Positions 1 through 7,145 of a stretch of DNA of 11,748 nt are shown one piece after another. Below the pieces are notes generated by a model. That model did not search any database, was not told the origin of the DNA, and saw only the letters and a list, made by a program, of their open reading frames with translations. Made by a program: the position numbers and the translations under genes. The number at the start of each line of letters is the position of its first letter. The stretch's first letter is position 1. Origin of the DNA: Ruminococcus albus AD2013 (GTDB lineage: Bacteria > Bacillota > Clostridia > Oscillospirales > Ruminococcaceae); assembly GCF_000526775.1 (NCBI RefSeq), contig NZ_JAGS01000004.1, positions 1-11,748 of the forward strand, read 5' to 3'.

Positions 1-2
1 TT

Positions 3-281
3 GGTAAAAATGGCGCAGGCAGTGCATTTGCGTGGCATACAAGACGAGTAAAACTGAATCATGATATTGTTGATTCCCACTTCGCCACATTGGAACTGAA
101 CTATCACCCGACTGTTAGAAAACATCTTATGAATGTAGCAACTCAGACAGCATTAACAGGAATGACAACAGATGGGTATTTTAGCGCACCATTATTTTTA
201 CCTTCGTTAAGAGAACAGAAGCAAATAAGCAGCTTTTTCAAACAGCTCCACACCCTTATCACCCTTCATCAGCGTAAGTAA
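3..281 (+). CDS. hsdS: HsdS, type I restriction specificity subunit, C-terminal end (partial)
   Basis: The reading frame is open from the left edge, so the start lies outside the window. About 92 residues are visible. The tail carries the hallmark of a type I specificity subunit: a short target-recognition end (FSAPLFLPSLREQ), then the conserved coiled spacer with KQISSFFKQLHTLITLHQRK, which packs against HsdM. HsdS reads the DNA target for the methylase/nuclease complex. The ending with ITLHQRK is the style common in Firmicutes and differs from the coil type (RKIADNLRKID...) of the second type I operon at 10477-11748, so this is a separate system. The tyrosine recombinase gene follows after only 39 bp on the same strand and is probably cotranscribed. 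The frame is uninterrupted in the part seen. Confidence 0.85.
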   Translation, partial: GKNGAGSAFAWHTRRVKLNHDIVDSHFATLELNYHPTVRKHLMNVATQTALTGMTTDGYFSAPLFLPSLREQKQISSFFKQLHTLITLHQRK

Positions 282-306
282 AAATCGGCAAAATGCCGTT
301 AAAAAT

Positions 307-312
307 AGGAGG
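307..312 (+). promoter_or_regulatory. Shine-Dalgarno site of the recombinase gene
   Basis: A perfect AGGAGG lies 8 nt before the ATG at 321 and fixes that start. There is no room for a strong promoter in the 39-bp gap after the hsdS stop, so translation probably proceeds from a shared mRNA. Confidence 0.8.
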
Positions 313-320
313 AATTTTAA

Positions 321-1253
321 ATGTTAGAAGCAATCACAAAGGAATCTCTTTTTCATGAGTATTATGCTCAGTGGATAAAAGTTTACAAGGAGGGTGCGAT
401 ACGTCCTGTTACTATGAATAAGTATCGTATGACACTGGAATGGCTGAAAAAACTAATTCCAGACACTAAAATGTGTGATGTGAACAGAATAAATTATCAG
501 CAGCTTTTAAATGATTATGCACAGACACATGAGCGTCAAACGACGATGGATTTTCATCATCAGATAAAGTGTGCCATACTTGATGCTGTTGACGAAGGTC
601 TTATTTCTCGTGATCCTACCCGTAAGGCTATAATAAAAGGAAAACCTCCGAGAGATAAGAAAATCAAGTATCTTAATCAGTTTGAACTTCATACAATGCT
701 TATAACGCTTAATCTTGGCTCAGATATTAACTGGGACTGGTTTATAATGCTTGTGGCTAAGACAGGAATGCGCTTTTCAGAAGCATTGGCACTTACGCCT
801 AAAGATTTTGATTTTCCTCATCAGACTCTTTCAATCAATAAGACCTGGGATTATAAAAAGGGAACGGGATTTTTACCTACTAAGAATCGTTCTTCTGTAC
901 GTAAAATTCAACTTGACTGGCAGACAGTAATTCAGTTTACAGGGCTTATAAAGGGGCTTCCTGAAGATAAGCCGATTTTTGTTAAAGCTGGTCAGAAGGT
1001 TTATAATTCTACTGTGAATGACATATTAGAACGGCATTGTAAGAAAGCTGGTGTACCTGTTATTTCGGTTCATGGACTTAGGCATACTCATGCTTCTTTG
1101 CTACTATTTGCAGGAGTTTCTATAGCCAGTGTTGCACGTCGTCTTGGACATGCAAGTATGACTACAACGCAGAAAACATATCTTCATATTATTCAGGAAT
1201 TGGAGAATAAGGATATTGACCTTGTTATGCGTTCACTCTCGGAATTGAGCTGA
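321..1253 (+). CDS. Tyrosine site-specific recombinase of the hsdS-linked type
   Basis: This is an intact 310-residue lambda-integrase-family recombinase. An N-terminal SAM-like DNA-binding domain (about residues 8-100) precedes the catalytic domain (about 115-300). The catalytic set is visible: R151 in TGMRFSEA, probable K188 in LPTKNRSS, H251 and R254 in HGLRHTH, H277 in RLGHAS, and nucleophile Y287 in KTYLHI. The ATG is chosen from the perfect AGGAGG. The gene directly follows an hsdS end. In Firmicutes, recombinases placed this way invert hsdS segments and so switch the DNA specificity of the type I enzyme; that role here is inference. A phage or element integrase is the alternative, but no excisionase or attachment tRNA is seen. 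It is one of the few genes in the window with no frameshift. Confidence 0.93.
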   Translation: MLEAITKESLFHEYYAQWIKVYKEGAIRPVTMNKYRMTLEWLKKLIPDTKMCDVNRINYQQLLNDYAQTHERQTTMDFHHQIKCAILDAVDEGLISRDPTRKAIIKGKPPRDKKIKYLNQFELHTMLITLNLGSDINWDWFIMLVAKTGMRFSEALALTPKDFDFPHQTLSINKTWDYKKGTGFLPTKNRSSVRKIQLDWQTVIQFTGLIKGLPEDKPIFVKAGQKVYNSTVNDILERHCKKAGVPVISVHGLRHTHASLLLFAGVSIASVARRLGHASMTTTQKTYLHIIQELENKDIDLVMRSLSELS

Positions 1254-1384
1254 AAATTCAAATATCCATAAATTATAGTGAACGCAGTTAGTTTTTTGAT
1301 TTTCAATAATACAAGCTTTGATTTTACCAAACTTGGCTCGCTTATAATCAATCAAAATAAAAATCTTTTATGCGTTCACTATAA
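1225..1384. repeat. Three copies of TGCGTTCACT in two orientations at the recombinase 3' end
   Basis: The 10-bp word lies at 1228-1237 (plus, inside the last codons of the recombinase), at 1277-1286 (inverted) and at 1371-1380 (plus). Copies 1 and 3 share 13 bp (1225-1237 and 1368-1380). Copies 2 and 3 form a perfect 14-bp inverted pair (1273-1286 and 1371-1384) around 84 bp of AT-rich DNA. They may be recombinase binding or crossover sites, or a simple hairpin; the role is inference. Confidence 0.7.
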
Positions 1385-1391
1385 AAAAATC

Positions 1392-1418
1392 AACCCCCAC
1401 TGAATTTATGTGGGGGTT
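1392..1418 (-). terminator. Rho-independent terminator of the helicase-nuclease gene
   Basis: A perfect 9-bp stem (1392-1400 with 1410-1418, five G-C pairs in a row) has a 9-nt loop. On the minus strand it is followed by a T7 run (complement of the A run at 1383-1389), giving a strong terminator 50 bp past the stop at 1468. On the plus strand the following bases are only weakly T-rich, but it could also stop recombinase transcripts. Confidence 0.8.
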
Positions 1419-1467
1419 ATTCATTAGTGTAAGATTATACAACACTTAGCACGTTTCATTTGTGTTC

Positions 1468-1953
1468 TCATAAATGTGATTTGATAATATTCATGGCTTC
1501 TGTAGAAAGATCCTTACTTTCATAAGTGGTTATCAGTTTACCAGGGAAGTGCTTGTTATACCATTTTTCTTTAAGCTCCCAGTGCGCCTTGTAATCAGGC
1601 AAATCAAGCCTGCCGACATGTTCCCAGTAATATTTTTCACCCTGAAATGTAACTGTAAAATCAGGCAGAAACATTGTACCGTCATTCGCATATAACGGCT
1701 CTTCATATACAAATGGTACATTTTCGGAAACAAGCATGTTTGCTATGATAACTTCCGATTTGGATCTTACAAAGTATTCTGATAAAGTAGCAAGTTTTCT
1801 TTCTTCTTTGTACCAATCACCGCTGTAAAGCAATTCATCAGGAAGAGGATCAAACTCAAATACAGAAGAATTAATCTTTCTGACTGCTGATTTTTCTACA
1901 TGGCTCATAGTAGTAAGTGTGCTGATATCCTGTTGCAGAAAAAACCGTAACAT
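1468..1953 (-). CDS. Nuclease-domain fragment of the helicase-nuclease gene
   Basis: This 161-residue open frame is the C-terminal end of the large minus-strand gene. From about residue 60 it shows a PD-(D/E)XK-like nuclease: RSKSEVIIANML (candidate acidic residue E67), then FLPDFTV (D98), then KYYWEHVGRL (E111, with H in place of the usual K). The YWEH form is one I associate with nuclease domains fused to helicases. Its apparent ATG is internal: residues from LQQDISTL onward continue the helicase's ALTRAQRHVTVF if one T is removed from the T6 run (A6 at 1939-1944 on the plus strand). It therefore overlaps the 391-residue helicase frame and should not be taken as a separate protein unless the frameshift is confirmed. 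Confidence 0.7.
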   Translation of the reverse strand: MLRFFLQQDISTLTTMSHVEKSAVRKINSSVFEFDPLPDELLYSGDWYKEERKLATLSEYFVRSKSEVIIANMLVSENVPFVYEEPLYANDGTMFLPDFTVTFQGEKYYWEHVGRLDLPDYKAHWELKEKWYNKHFPGKLITTYESKDLSTEAMNIIKSHL

Positions 1954-3046
1954 GACGCTGTGCTCTTGTAAGTGCTGTATAGAGTAGTTCCATTGTCATA
2001 AGGTGACTTTCCTTATTAGGAATGATTATGTATACATAATCAAATTCAGAACCTTGTGATTTATGAACGCTGATTGCATATGCAAGTTCGAGGTTGTCTG
2101 TTACCTTTTGATCTGGAATCCAATATCCCTTATCATCCTTACCAAGAAACTTTCCGTATACATAGCTGTAACCAGCTCTTGTTTTTCCTGAAAAATTACA
2201 CTGGAAATGCTGGATGTTTGTCATCCATGATATCTTTTTTGTTTCATATGCCATCGGAGATACAGTTGCGATTTCTCCGTTAAATACTTCTTGTCTTCCA
2301 GGTTTTCTTGCATTCCAGTCATAAACATAAGCCTTGTCAGATGCAGGTCTGTTTCTGATCTGAATAACTTTATCAAATAAACCGATACCATCTACATTAA
2401 GTCTTCTGCTCCAGTATCCGTTAAAGGTACTCTGCATAAAAGTATTGATTGACATTGTACCGTAGAACTCTCCACGATAAGGTGAGATAATCTGAAATCG
2501 TTCAGGTGCATCTTTGATTGCCTCTGACCAGAGTTCATGTAACTTTTTTTCTGTTTCTGCACTCTTTCCAGTCAGAATTTGCATATCGGTTATTAATCTG
2601 TCCTTAATTACTTTTTCGAGATCATCCTGTTCCTTCCAGAAATAAACACTCAGATCCTTATCAACATCCCCATTTGCGTTTTCCAAAATCTTTGTAAAGA
2701 TTTCCTCTTTTTCTGACTTCAGCTTTGCAGCAGCATCTGAGTCATCGCCGTTTACCTGTTTTTCCTGAATAAAGACATTCGCAAGTTCAAGAATACCTGT
2801 ACCATTGCCTTCAACTGTATTTACAAGTTGTCTTATGTTTTCGGTAAGAACACCGACACTGTCAGCATATTCTTCACTTTTTTTCAGCCATTCAATCGTT
2901 TCAGCAAAAACCTTTCCTCTGCCGATAGGCGGAAGTTGGTTAGGATCGCCAACTAAAATAAGTCTCTGTATACTATTCCAGTTTACAGCTCTTATAAGCG
3001 TTGCAAACAAATTCAGGTCAATCATAAAGGAGAAAGCATGCATCAA
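1871..3046 (-). CDS. Helicase-core fragment of the RecD-like gene
   Basis: This 391-residue open frame holds most of the superfamily 1 motor. Near its start, FMIDLNLFATLI follows the Walker B region. Residues about 31-42 give LVGDPNQLPPIG, and LTENIRQL follows near residue 70 (the motif III-IV region of RecD/UvrD-type enzymes). The long stretch with FQIISPYRGEFYGT fits the 2A region. Residues 321-339 give AYAISVHKSQGSEFDYVYI (motif V-like) and 354-369 give LLYTALTRAQRHVTVF (motif VI). These place it in the RecD/RecD2 group (UvrD_C_2 type C-terminal domain). The listed start is a TTG inside the gene. The true upstream sequence lies in another frame, including the Walker A motif about 270 bp away. 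The last 22 residues are out-of-frame readthrough beyond the A6 run. Confidence 0.85.
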   Translation of the reverse strand: MMHAFSFMIDLNLFATLIRAVNWNSIQRLILVGDPNQLPPIGRGKVFAETIEWLKKSEEYADSVGVLTENIRQLVNTVEGNGTGILELANVFIQEKQVNGDDSDAAAKLKSEKEEIFTKILENANGDVDKDLSVYFWKEQDDLEKVIKDRLITDMQILTGKSAETEKKLHELWSEAIKDAPERFQIISPYRGEFYGTMSINTFMQSTFNGYWSRRLNVDGIGLFDKVIQIRNRPASDKAYVYDWNARKPGRQEVFNGEIATVSPMAYETKKISWMTNIQHFQCNFSGKTRAGYSYVYGKFLGKDDKGYWIPDQKVTDNLELAYAISVHKSQGSEFDYVYIIIPNKESHLMTMELLYTALTRAQRHVTVFSATGYQHTYYYEPCRKISSQKD

Positions 3047-3102
3047 GAATGAGGTGTATAATTATAAATCGTGACTCATTTTGCCGCCGGTTCTCTTAAA
3101 CG

Positions 3103-3336
3103 TCATGTTATATTTGTTAATCCATGCTCGTTGTCTTGGCAAGAAAAAGAGTGAATGGTAAGATGAATGGTTTCCCCAGTCTGAACTTTAATTCTCTCTG
3201 AAGCTATTATACCTGGTTGGACGCGCATCAACAGAAAACTTGTTGCTGCCCCGATGTACTCTTCGATATTATCTAAGAATAGCCTTTTAATGACTGTAAG
3301 TTTTTTTTTCCGGTGCCAGGCTGGCCAGCCTGACAA
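3103..3336 (-). CDS. Walker A region fragment of the RecD-like gene
   Basis: This short frame has KRLFLDNIEEYIG, ERIKVQTGETI and TIHSF, which are helicase motif I-Ia-like sequences just after the P-loop. The P-loop itself, GQPGTGK, reads in a neighbouring frame at 3306-3326 and is separated by the T9 run at 3301-3309 (plus strand). Removing extra bases around 3220-3235 restores RPTGIASERIK, the expected follow-on motif. It is a piece of the large gene, not an independent protein. Confidence 0.55.
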   Translation of the reverse strand: MSGWPAWHRKKKLTVIKRLFLDNIEEYIGAATSFLLMRVQPGIIASERIKVQTGETIHLTIHSFSCQDNEHGLTNIT

Positions 3337-3479
3337 TACACATTTGGCTTTTCTGAAAAATCTGCATGCATACTTTTTGCTATGGTGGATCAGGATGTGA
3401 TCATATACTTTCAGCGGTTTTTTCTCATTATCAATGAGTAGCTTCGAACTATCATTTTTTCAGATTTTTCTTGAATTTT

Positions 3480-4073
3480 TCAATTGAGATAGGTATTTTG
3501 AAGTTCAGAATGAATGCTGCTCTGATCCGCCAGCTTCTGAAAGACATCTTCTGACGAGATTCTCTCATCTTCATATACGCTTCGAATATAAAGATACAGG
3601 TTTTTATCTTCATCGGTTCTCATGAACAGTCCGCCATTTAAGATAACTTTTTCTACACTAAAATTTTTAAGAGAATAAACATATCTTTTCCATTCAGGCA
3701 GTCGGTCAAGTCTTGCGTTTATTGAATTAAGTAGAGCTTCTGCCTTGCCAAATGAATGTGCTGGAATTCTGTGTAATTCGTCTACACATAATGCACGTAA
3801 ACGTTCTGTGGATCCTGTATCAAGAATTTCATCCAGACCATATTCCGGTGAAGGAATAATGCCATTATCAATTTTATAAAAAGGAATAGAGTCGTCAGAA
3901 TCATCGCCTACATACTGTTCAAAGATAATATATGGGTTTTCGACAAGTTCACTTACTGTAGCTGTGATAGATACATTTTCACGATCATCTGAAATGATTC
4001 CTCTTACTTGCTTTGTAGTAAGATCAAATCGTGGCAGTAAATGTAACAAGAGCTCTTTTTCAGCATCTTCCAT
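3480..4073 (-). CDS. Middle-region fragment of the RecD-like gene
   Basis: This clean 197-residue frame lies between the N-terminal region and the motor. It begins at an internal ATG after an out-of-frame upstream stretch. LPRFDLTTKQVRGIISDD resembles the helical segment that precedes the motor in RecD2-type helicases, and the remainder is mixed helix and strand with DELHRIPAHSFGKAEALL. Downstream (3340-3480) the text continues in shifted frames toward Walker A (KVYDHILIHHSK-like). The stretch carries no catalytic motif. It probably bridges the N-terminal region and the ATPase. Confidence 0.6.
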   Translation of the reverse strand: MEDAEKELLLHLLPRFDLTTKQVRGIISDDRENVSITATVSELVENPYIIFEQYVGDDSDDSIPFYKIDNGIIPSPEYGLDEILDTGSTERLRALCVDELHRIPAHSFGKAEALLNSINARLDRLPEWKRYVYSLKNFSVEKVILNGGLFMRTDEDKNLYLYIRSVYEDERISSEDVFQKLADQSSIHSELQNTYLN

Positions 4074-4354
4074 TCATCTGAAACTGACGACGTACAATCT
4101 TTAAATCCTTGCTATTGTACTCATTCCTGAAATAATTTCTGTCTCACCATTAAGGAGCTCTTCCAGTTGCTTATAAAAAACTTTTCTTCCATTGTCATCT
4201 GTTATATCAAAGGAAAGGTTTGATGAGATCAGGTAATCCTAAACGCTTTCTAAGACAGAACCCATTCCCGGAAAAGGTCCTCGTGCTTTCCAAAAGTTCA
4301 TTAAGAACAGAGAGTTGAGCCAGTCTTTTCTTTTTTTCCAATCCTCCAGTATCA

Positions 4355-4627
4355 TCACCAATCTCGATTAAAACATCGATAGTTTCCAGGCAATTGATGA
4401 ATTGACTTCAATTGCATCATCACTTTGTTTACTTCACGACTTCCATACTTAAAGGGGTTCTGTTTATCGGTTTTTATTACAAGTCGTTTCAGATTAACTC
4501 GTTGTTGTCGATATACTTCCAATATGGAATGCAGAATCCTTCTTCGGGATAATTTGAAGTAACAGGTTTCTGCCACGCAAATCCCACCGCCGTATTTCTG
4601 CTTTATTTCTTTCTGTAGTATTTTCAT
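4355..4627 (-). CDS. N-terminal-region fragment of the RecD-like gene, with an out-of-frame middle
   Basis: The beginning (EIKQKYGGG) and the later part (KRLVIKTDKQNPFKYGSREV) appear to be true gene sequence. The middle of this frame is a shadow: the neighbouring frame there gives WQKPVTSNYPEEGF and IPYWKYIDNNELI, which fits better. Two compensating shifts therefore flank the middle. I cannot assign a domain to this region. Confidence 0.45.
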   Translation of the reverse strand: MKILQKEIKQKYGGGICVAETCYFKLSRRRILHSILEVYRQQRVNLKRLVIKTDKQNPFKYGSREVNKVMMQLKSIHQLPGNYRCFNRDW

Positions 4628-4754
4628 AGAAATGAAAAACCGTCTATTTTCTTTAATCTTGAAACACCTACGATAACGTTAGTTTTTCTTCTTCACCTTC
4701 TGAGAAAGGGATTAGCTATAGCCTGCATAATAGAAAACAAGAGATTTTTCTTCT

Positions 4755-5003
4755 TCAAAACTGTGAAAAAATAGTCCTGGGCGTTTTTAAAACGTTTTTC
4801 ATAGTTATAGTGTTTGTGTACTTCCTGCTTCCGTAGAAAACGTCTTTTCTTATACATAGCTTCATAACACCATGTACAAGCAGTTGCTGGTGGAACGAGT
4901 CAGTTATAACAGCATCTGCATTTCCTTCTCCCCACCAGTCAGGTGGATCTACTTTTGTTTGTATTTGTTTCTTTACCGAAAGCATTGATGGCTTAATCCG
5001 CAA
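4755..5003 (-). CDS. N-terminal-region fragment of the RecD-like gene
   Basis: The first 30 residues after the listed start include KVDPPDWWGEGNADAVITD, which I take as real. After that the neighbouring frame (PPATACTWCYEAMYKK, then NYEKRFKNAQDYF) is the coherent one. Further upstream, other frames give SINAFGKE, CEIACG, YCVGAH and HICDNPC, so the N-terminal region of the full protein is rich in cysteines. No known domain is assigned; a metal-binding role is speculation. Confidence 0.45.
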   Translation of the reverse strand: MRIKPSMLSVKKQIQTKVDPPDWWGEGNADAVITDSFHQQLLVHGVMKLCIRKDVFYGSRKYTNTITMKNVLKTPRTIFSQF

Positions 5004-5267
5004 GCGATTTCACAAGGAAATTTTTCAGCTGACTCACCATTGTGAGAGCCTTTCAAAATTTAGATCCCTTTTTGTAGCGATTAGATCTCCAGGATATGAG
5101 ATGAGCACCAACACAGTAAGGATTATTAACATGGATTATCACAAATATGGTCCATTCCATTCCTTTATTCATGCCAGGCTAGTCTAAAGACTCATATGCA
5201 TTGTCATTACTTAATCCCCCTCTTATATCACCAAAATTGTTGAATATGGCACATGTACTATGCTTAG

Positions 5268-5297
5268 ATTATAACATTATTTTACCAAAAAAATCAA
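5268..5297 (-). promoter_or_regulatory. Promoter of the RecD-like helicase-nuclease gene
   Basis: Read on the minus strand: TTGATT (5292-5297), an 18-bp spacer, and a consensus TATAAT (5268-5273) preceded by TGT, an extended -10. It lies about 60 bp before the first ATG at 5207, which is preceded by AGAGGGGG at about 5216-5223. Confidence 0.7.
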
Positions 5298-5580
5298 GCG
5301 AAAGTATAAATTTCAAAAACTATCAGTTAATCTGTTCTTCAATTTGGATTTATTCTTAATGTAATATACTGCTTGATAAGATAAAAGCTCCATCCTTTAA
5401 AATAGATAGAGGCTTATTATCAGTATTCATAAATAGTTATTGTACATCAATAATTTTGGCTTTTATTACAGGGATAAAGTTAATCACTCCAACCCCGCCT
5501 TTGTCTTATCCTGCTCCTTGCTTTTACTCTGCTTCGGCTTCTTCGCTATCCTCATAGCATCACGTTTCAGCTTCGCCCTT

Positions 5581-6201
5581 TCAAAGTAACAGGTTCTTCT
5601 CACGTTTCGGTGCGTTCTTTTTTCGCTTCGATCGCTTTCTTGGTTCAGTTCCTCCGTAAGCGTTCTCAGCCTGTCTTCCTTCGTTTCCAGTTCTTCCGCA
5701 TGTGGAAACGGTTCTGAGGCGATCTTTCTGAGCTTCGGAATAGTCGATCCTCAGCTGTGCAAGGTTGTCTTTTACACTTGCTATCCTGCCGTCAATATTG
5801 TACAGTGGCCGATTCAAGGCGGTTGAGGTTATGGGCAAAGCTTTCAATAAGCTTCGTGCTGTGAACGGTGGCACCCGTTTATCGTGGCAGACATGCCTTC
5901 CGCCCATCATTTCACTGTGTATCGTAACCGACAGGTCGAAGCCCTGAAAGCTACCGATCTTAACTGGTGTGTCGGCGTACTTTACAGAAAGTGCAGCACC
6001 CTCGAAAGCCTTTGCAGGCTTCCTTTTTATCCGTGTATTCCTTGTCACCGATAGTAATTTCTGAATACTGGTCCGCTTCGTCTCGGGATCGAACGTAAGC
6101 TTTCTAAGAGCTTCACGGTCGGTGTGAAGTCCGTCAAGCAGAGCGGTTATTTTCTCCTCTTTTTCAGGAAAAGCCTTTATCTTGTCTTCCATCTCGTACA
6201 C
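5581..6201 (-). CDS. C-terminal fragment of the SNF2-type helicase
   Basis: This 206-residue frame matches the tail region of the element-borne helicase: YEMEDKIKAFPEKEEKITAL, LHTDREALRKLTFDPETK, AFEGAALSVKYADTPVKIGSF, GFDLSVTIHSEMMGG and YNIDGRIASVKDNLAQLRID. Between and after these it drops into wrong frames; the last 40 or so residues, with runs of R and K, are out of frame. The true C-terminus reads in another frame from about 5590 to 5484 (YFERAKLKRDAMRIAKKPK). There is no catalytic motif in this part. Confidence 0.6.
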   Translation of the reverse strand: MYEMEDKIKAFPEKEEKITALLDGLHTDREALRKLTFDPETKRTSIQKLLSVTRNTRIKRKPAKAFEGAALSVKYADTPVKIGSFQGFDLSVTIHSEMMGGRHVCHDKRVPPFTARSLLKALPITSTALNRPLYNIDGRIASVKDNLAQLRIDYSEAQKDRLRTVSTCGRTGNEGRQAENAYGGTEPRKRSKRKKNAPKREKNLLL

Positions 6202-6245
6202 CGTGTTGCGGTATTCGGCGGCAAGGACTTTTCAGTTCCTTTACA

Positions 6246-6464
6246 TCATTGTCGAGCATCAGCTTTTCCTTGATACGTTTCGTCACCTGTACAGAGAGCT
6301 TTGATTTCTGAATAAGTCAGAGCCTGCTGGTCAACGTCCTCGCACTTGCGGGCTGGAGTTTTTGAAGTCATGATCTGACTGATAAACCGCTGCTTGTTTT
6401 CAAGAGTCTGAAAACTGTACGCATCAAACGTACCCTTGGTAACGTACCTGAAATATCTGAACAT
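6246..6464 (-). CDS. SNF2-type helicase fragment after motif VI
   Basis: This short frame continues directly after the helicase motif VI region: FRYVTKGTFDAYSFQTLENK, then RFISQIMTSKTPARKCEDVD and ALTYSEIKALCTGD. This run is diagnostic of the integrative-element helicase family. The upstream motif VI segment lies in the overlapping frame 6424-6711. Confidence 0.6.
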   Translation of the reverse strand: MFRYFRYVTKGTFDAYSFQTLENKQRFISQIMTSKTPARKCEDVDQQALTYSEIKALCTGDETYQGKADARQ

Positions 6465-6871
6465 TCTTGTTTTCGTTGCCCTGTCTGATAATACGTCCGG
6501 CGCGTTGCTGCAGATCCGCCGGACGCCACGGTATGTCGATATCGTGGACAGCGATCAGCTTTTTTCTGGACGTTCGTACCGGTTCCCATCTTGGCGGTTG
6601 AGCCAAGCAGGATGCGGATGTCACCATTGCGTACTTTCTCGAAAAGCTCGGATTTCTGCTTCTCGTTCTTCGCATCGTGTATGTAGGCAATTTCGTCTGC
6701 CGGAATGCCACGTGCGATCAGCTTGTCACGTATGTCGTCGTACACGCAGAAGTCGCATTCTTCTTCCAGTGAATCAATTTCCGCCATTGACTTATTATCG
6801 TTTGCATCGTCGGTATCTTCGCCGGCGATTTCTGTTTCGGCGGGTGTTTTTATGCGGTACGCCGAGATCAC
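6368..6871 (-). CDS. SNF2-type helicase motor fragment (motif V region)
   Basis: Residues 41-104 are coherent: CVYDDIRDKLIARGIPADEI, then YIHDAKNEKQKSELFEKVRN, then ILLGSTAKMGTGTNVQKK (90-104), the motif V region of the C-terminal RecA-like lobe. After residue 104 the frame is lost. The continuation KLIAVHDIDIPWRPADLQQR and AGRIIRQGNENKNVQIF (motif VI) reads in the overlapping frame 6424-6711. Upstream of residue 41 an acidic linker (EDTDDANDNK) is probably real. The listed start is internal. Confidence 0.6.
   Translation of the reverse strand: MISAYRIKTPAETEIAGEDTDDANDNKSMAEIDSLEEECDFCVYDDIRDKLIARGIPADEIAYIHDAKNEKQKSELFEKVRNGDIRILLGSTAKMGTGTNVQKKADRCPRYRHTVASGGSAATRRTYYQTGQRKQECSDISGTLPRVRLMRTVFRLLKTSSGLSVRS
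6424..6711 (-). CDS. SNF2-type helicase motif VI fragment
   Basis: Only residues from about 51 onward are meaningful: KLIAVHDIDIPWRP, then ADLQQRAGRIIRQGNENKN, the arginine-finger motif of the second motor lobe. The first 50 residues are a shadow of the overlapping frame. Confidence 0.5.
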   Translation of the reverse strand: MAFRQTKLPTYTMRRTRSRNPSFSRKYAMVTSASCLAQPPRWEPVRTSRKKLIAVHDIDIPWRPADLQQRAGRIIRQGNENKNVQIFQVRYQGYV

Positions 6872-7145
6872 AGAAAACTATCTGTGTAAGCCTGTCCGCA
6901 GCCGTTTCGGCATGTATTGCGTGCCACGTTTTTCCACACAGCGGTTAAGCTTTGTGGGAAAGGGTCGCTCTTCAAAAACGACGGGGTCGATAAGGCGCGG
7001 GTCGAGTCCGAGTTTGCGTCCGTCCGACGTGATCTTCAGCATGTTTGTCCCGGCTCGGATCAACGTTGCCGGCATTTATCTCATCGGCTCTGTCCGAAAG
7101 CTCCCTGTACAAGTTTCTGCTTGGAAAGGGTAGCTTCCACGTTGA

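Larger units (their letters stand above)
1468..5207 (-). pseudogene. RecD-like SF1 helicase with C-terminal PD-(D/E)XK nuclease, frame-disrupted
   Basis: One large gene of roughly 1,200 codons is split over all three minus frames. Reading across the breaks gives, in order: an N-terminal region with SLRLAWH, HICDNP, YCVG, SINAFG, VDPPDWW and PPATACTWCYEAMY (5207 to about 4800); NPFKYGSREV (about 4440); a middle region with LPRFDLTTKQVRGI (about 4030); Walker A GQPGTGK (3306-3326); a Walker B-like ILDxCSMID (about 3025-3050); LVGDPNQLPPIG; the C-terminal helicase motifs; and a nuclease domain. The start is taken at the ATG at 5207, the first of three in-frame ATGs, preceded by AGAGGGGG and a good promoter. 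Apparent breaks include T9 at 3301 next to Walker A and A6 at 1939. Where the intended frame is clear they look like inserted bases, so the genome may carry an intact gene. The family's role is not known to me; DNA repair or phage defence is inference. Confidence 0.75.

Noticed and set aside
507..692. Minus-strand frame of 61 codons inside the recombinase gene
   Set aside because: Shadow of an intact, well-supported gene on the plus strand; no ribosome site or family resemblance.
1254..1467. CRISPR-like or tRNA attachment site after the recombinase
   Set aside because: Only three short copies of a 10-bp word in mixed orientation; no regular spacers and no tRNA fold.
1937..1950. Programmed frameshifting at the A6/T6 run joining helicase and nuclease parts
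   Set aside because: Many similar breaks occur throughout the window in unrelated genes, so a common sequencing cause is simpler than a programmed site here.
2074..3074. Plus-strand frames at 2074-2283 and 2805-3074
   Set aside because: Antisense to the helicase core, which carries strong motifs.
5380..5421. Imperfect hairpin (GATAAAAGC with GCTTATTATC) downstream of the SNF2 helicase stop
   Set aside because: The stem is broken by a bulge and a mismatch, the loop is long, and no T run follows on the minus strand; not a convincing terminator or attachment site. Nothing else is seen in 5300-5483.
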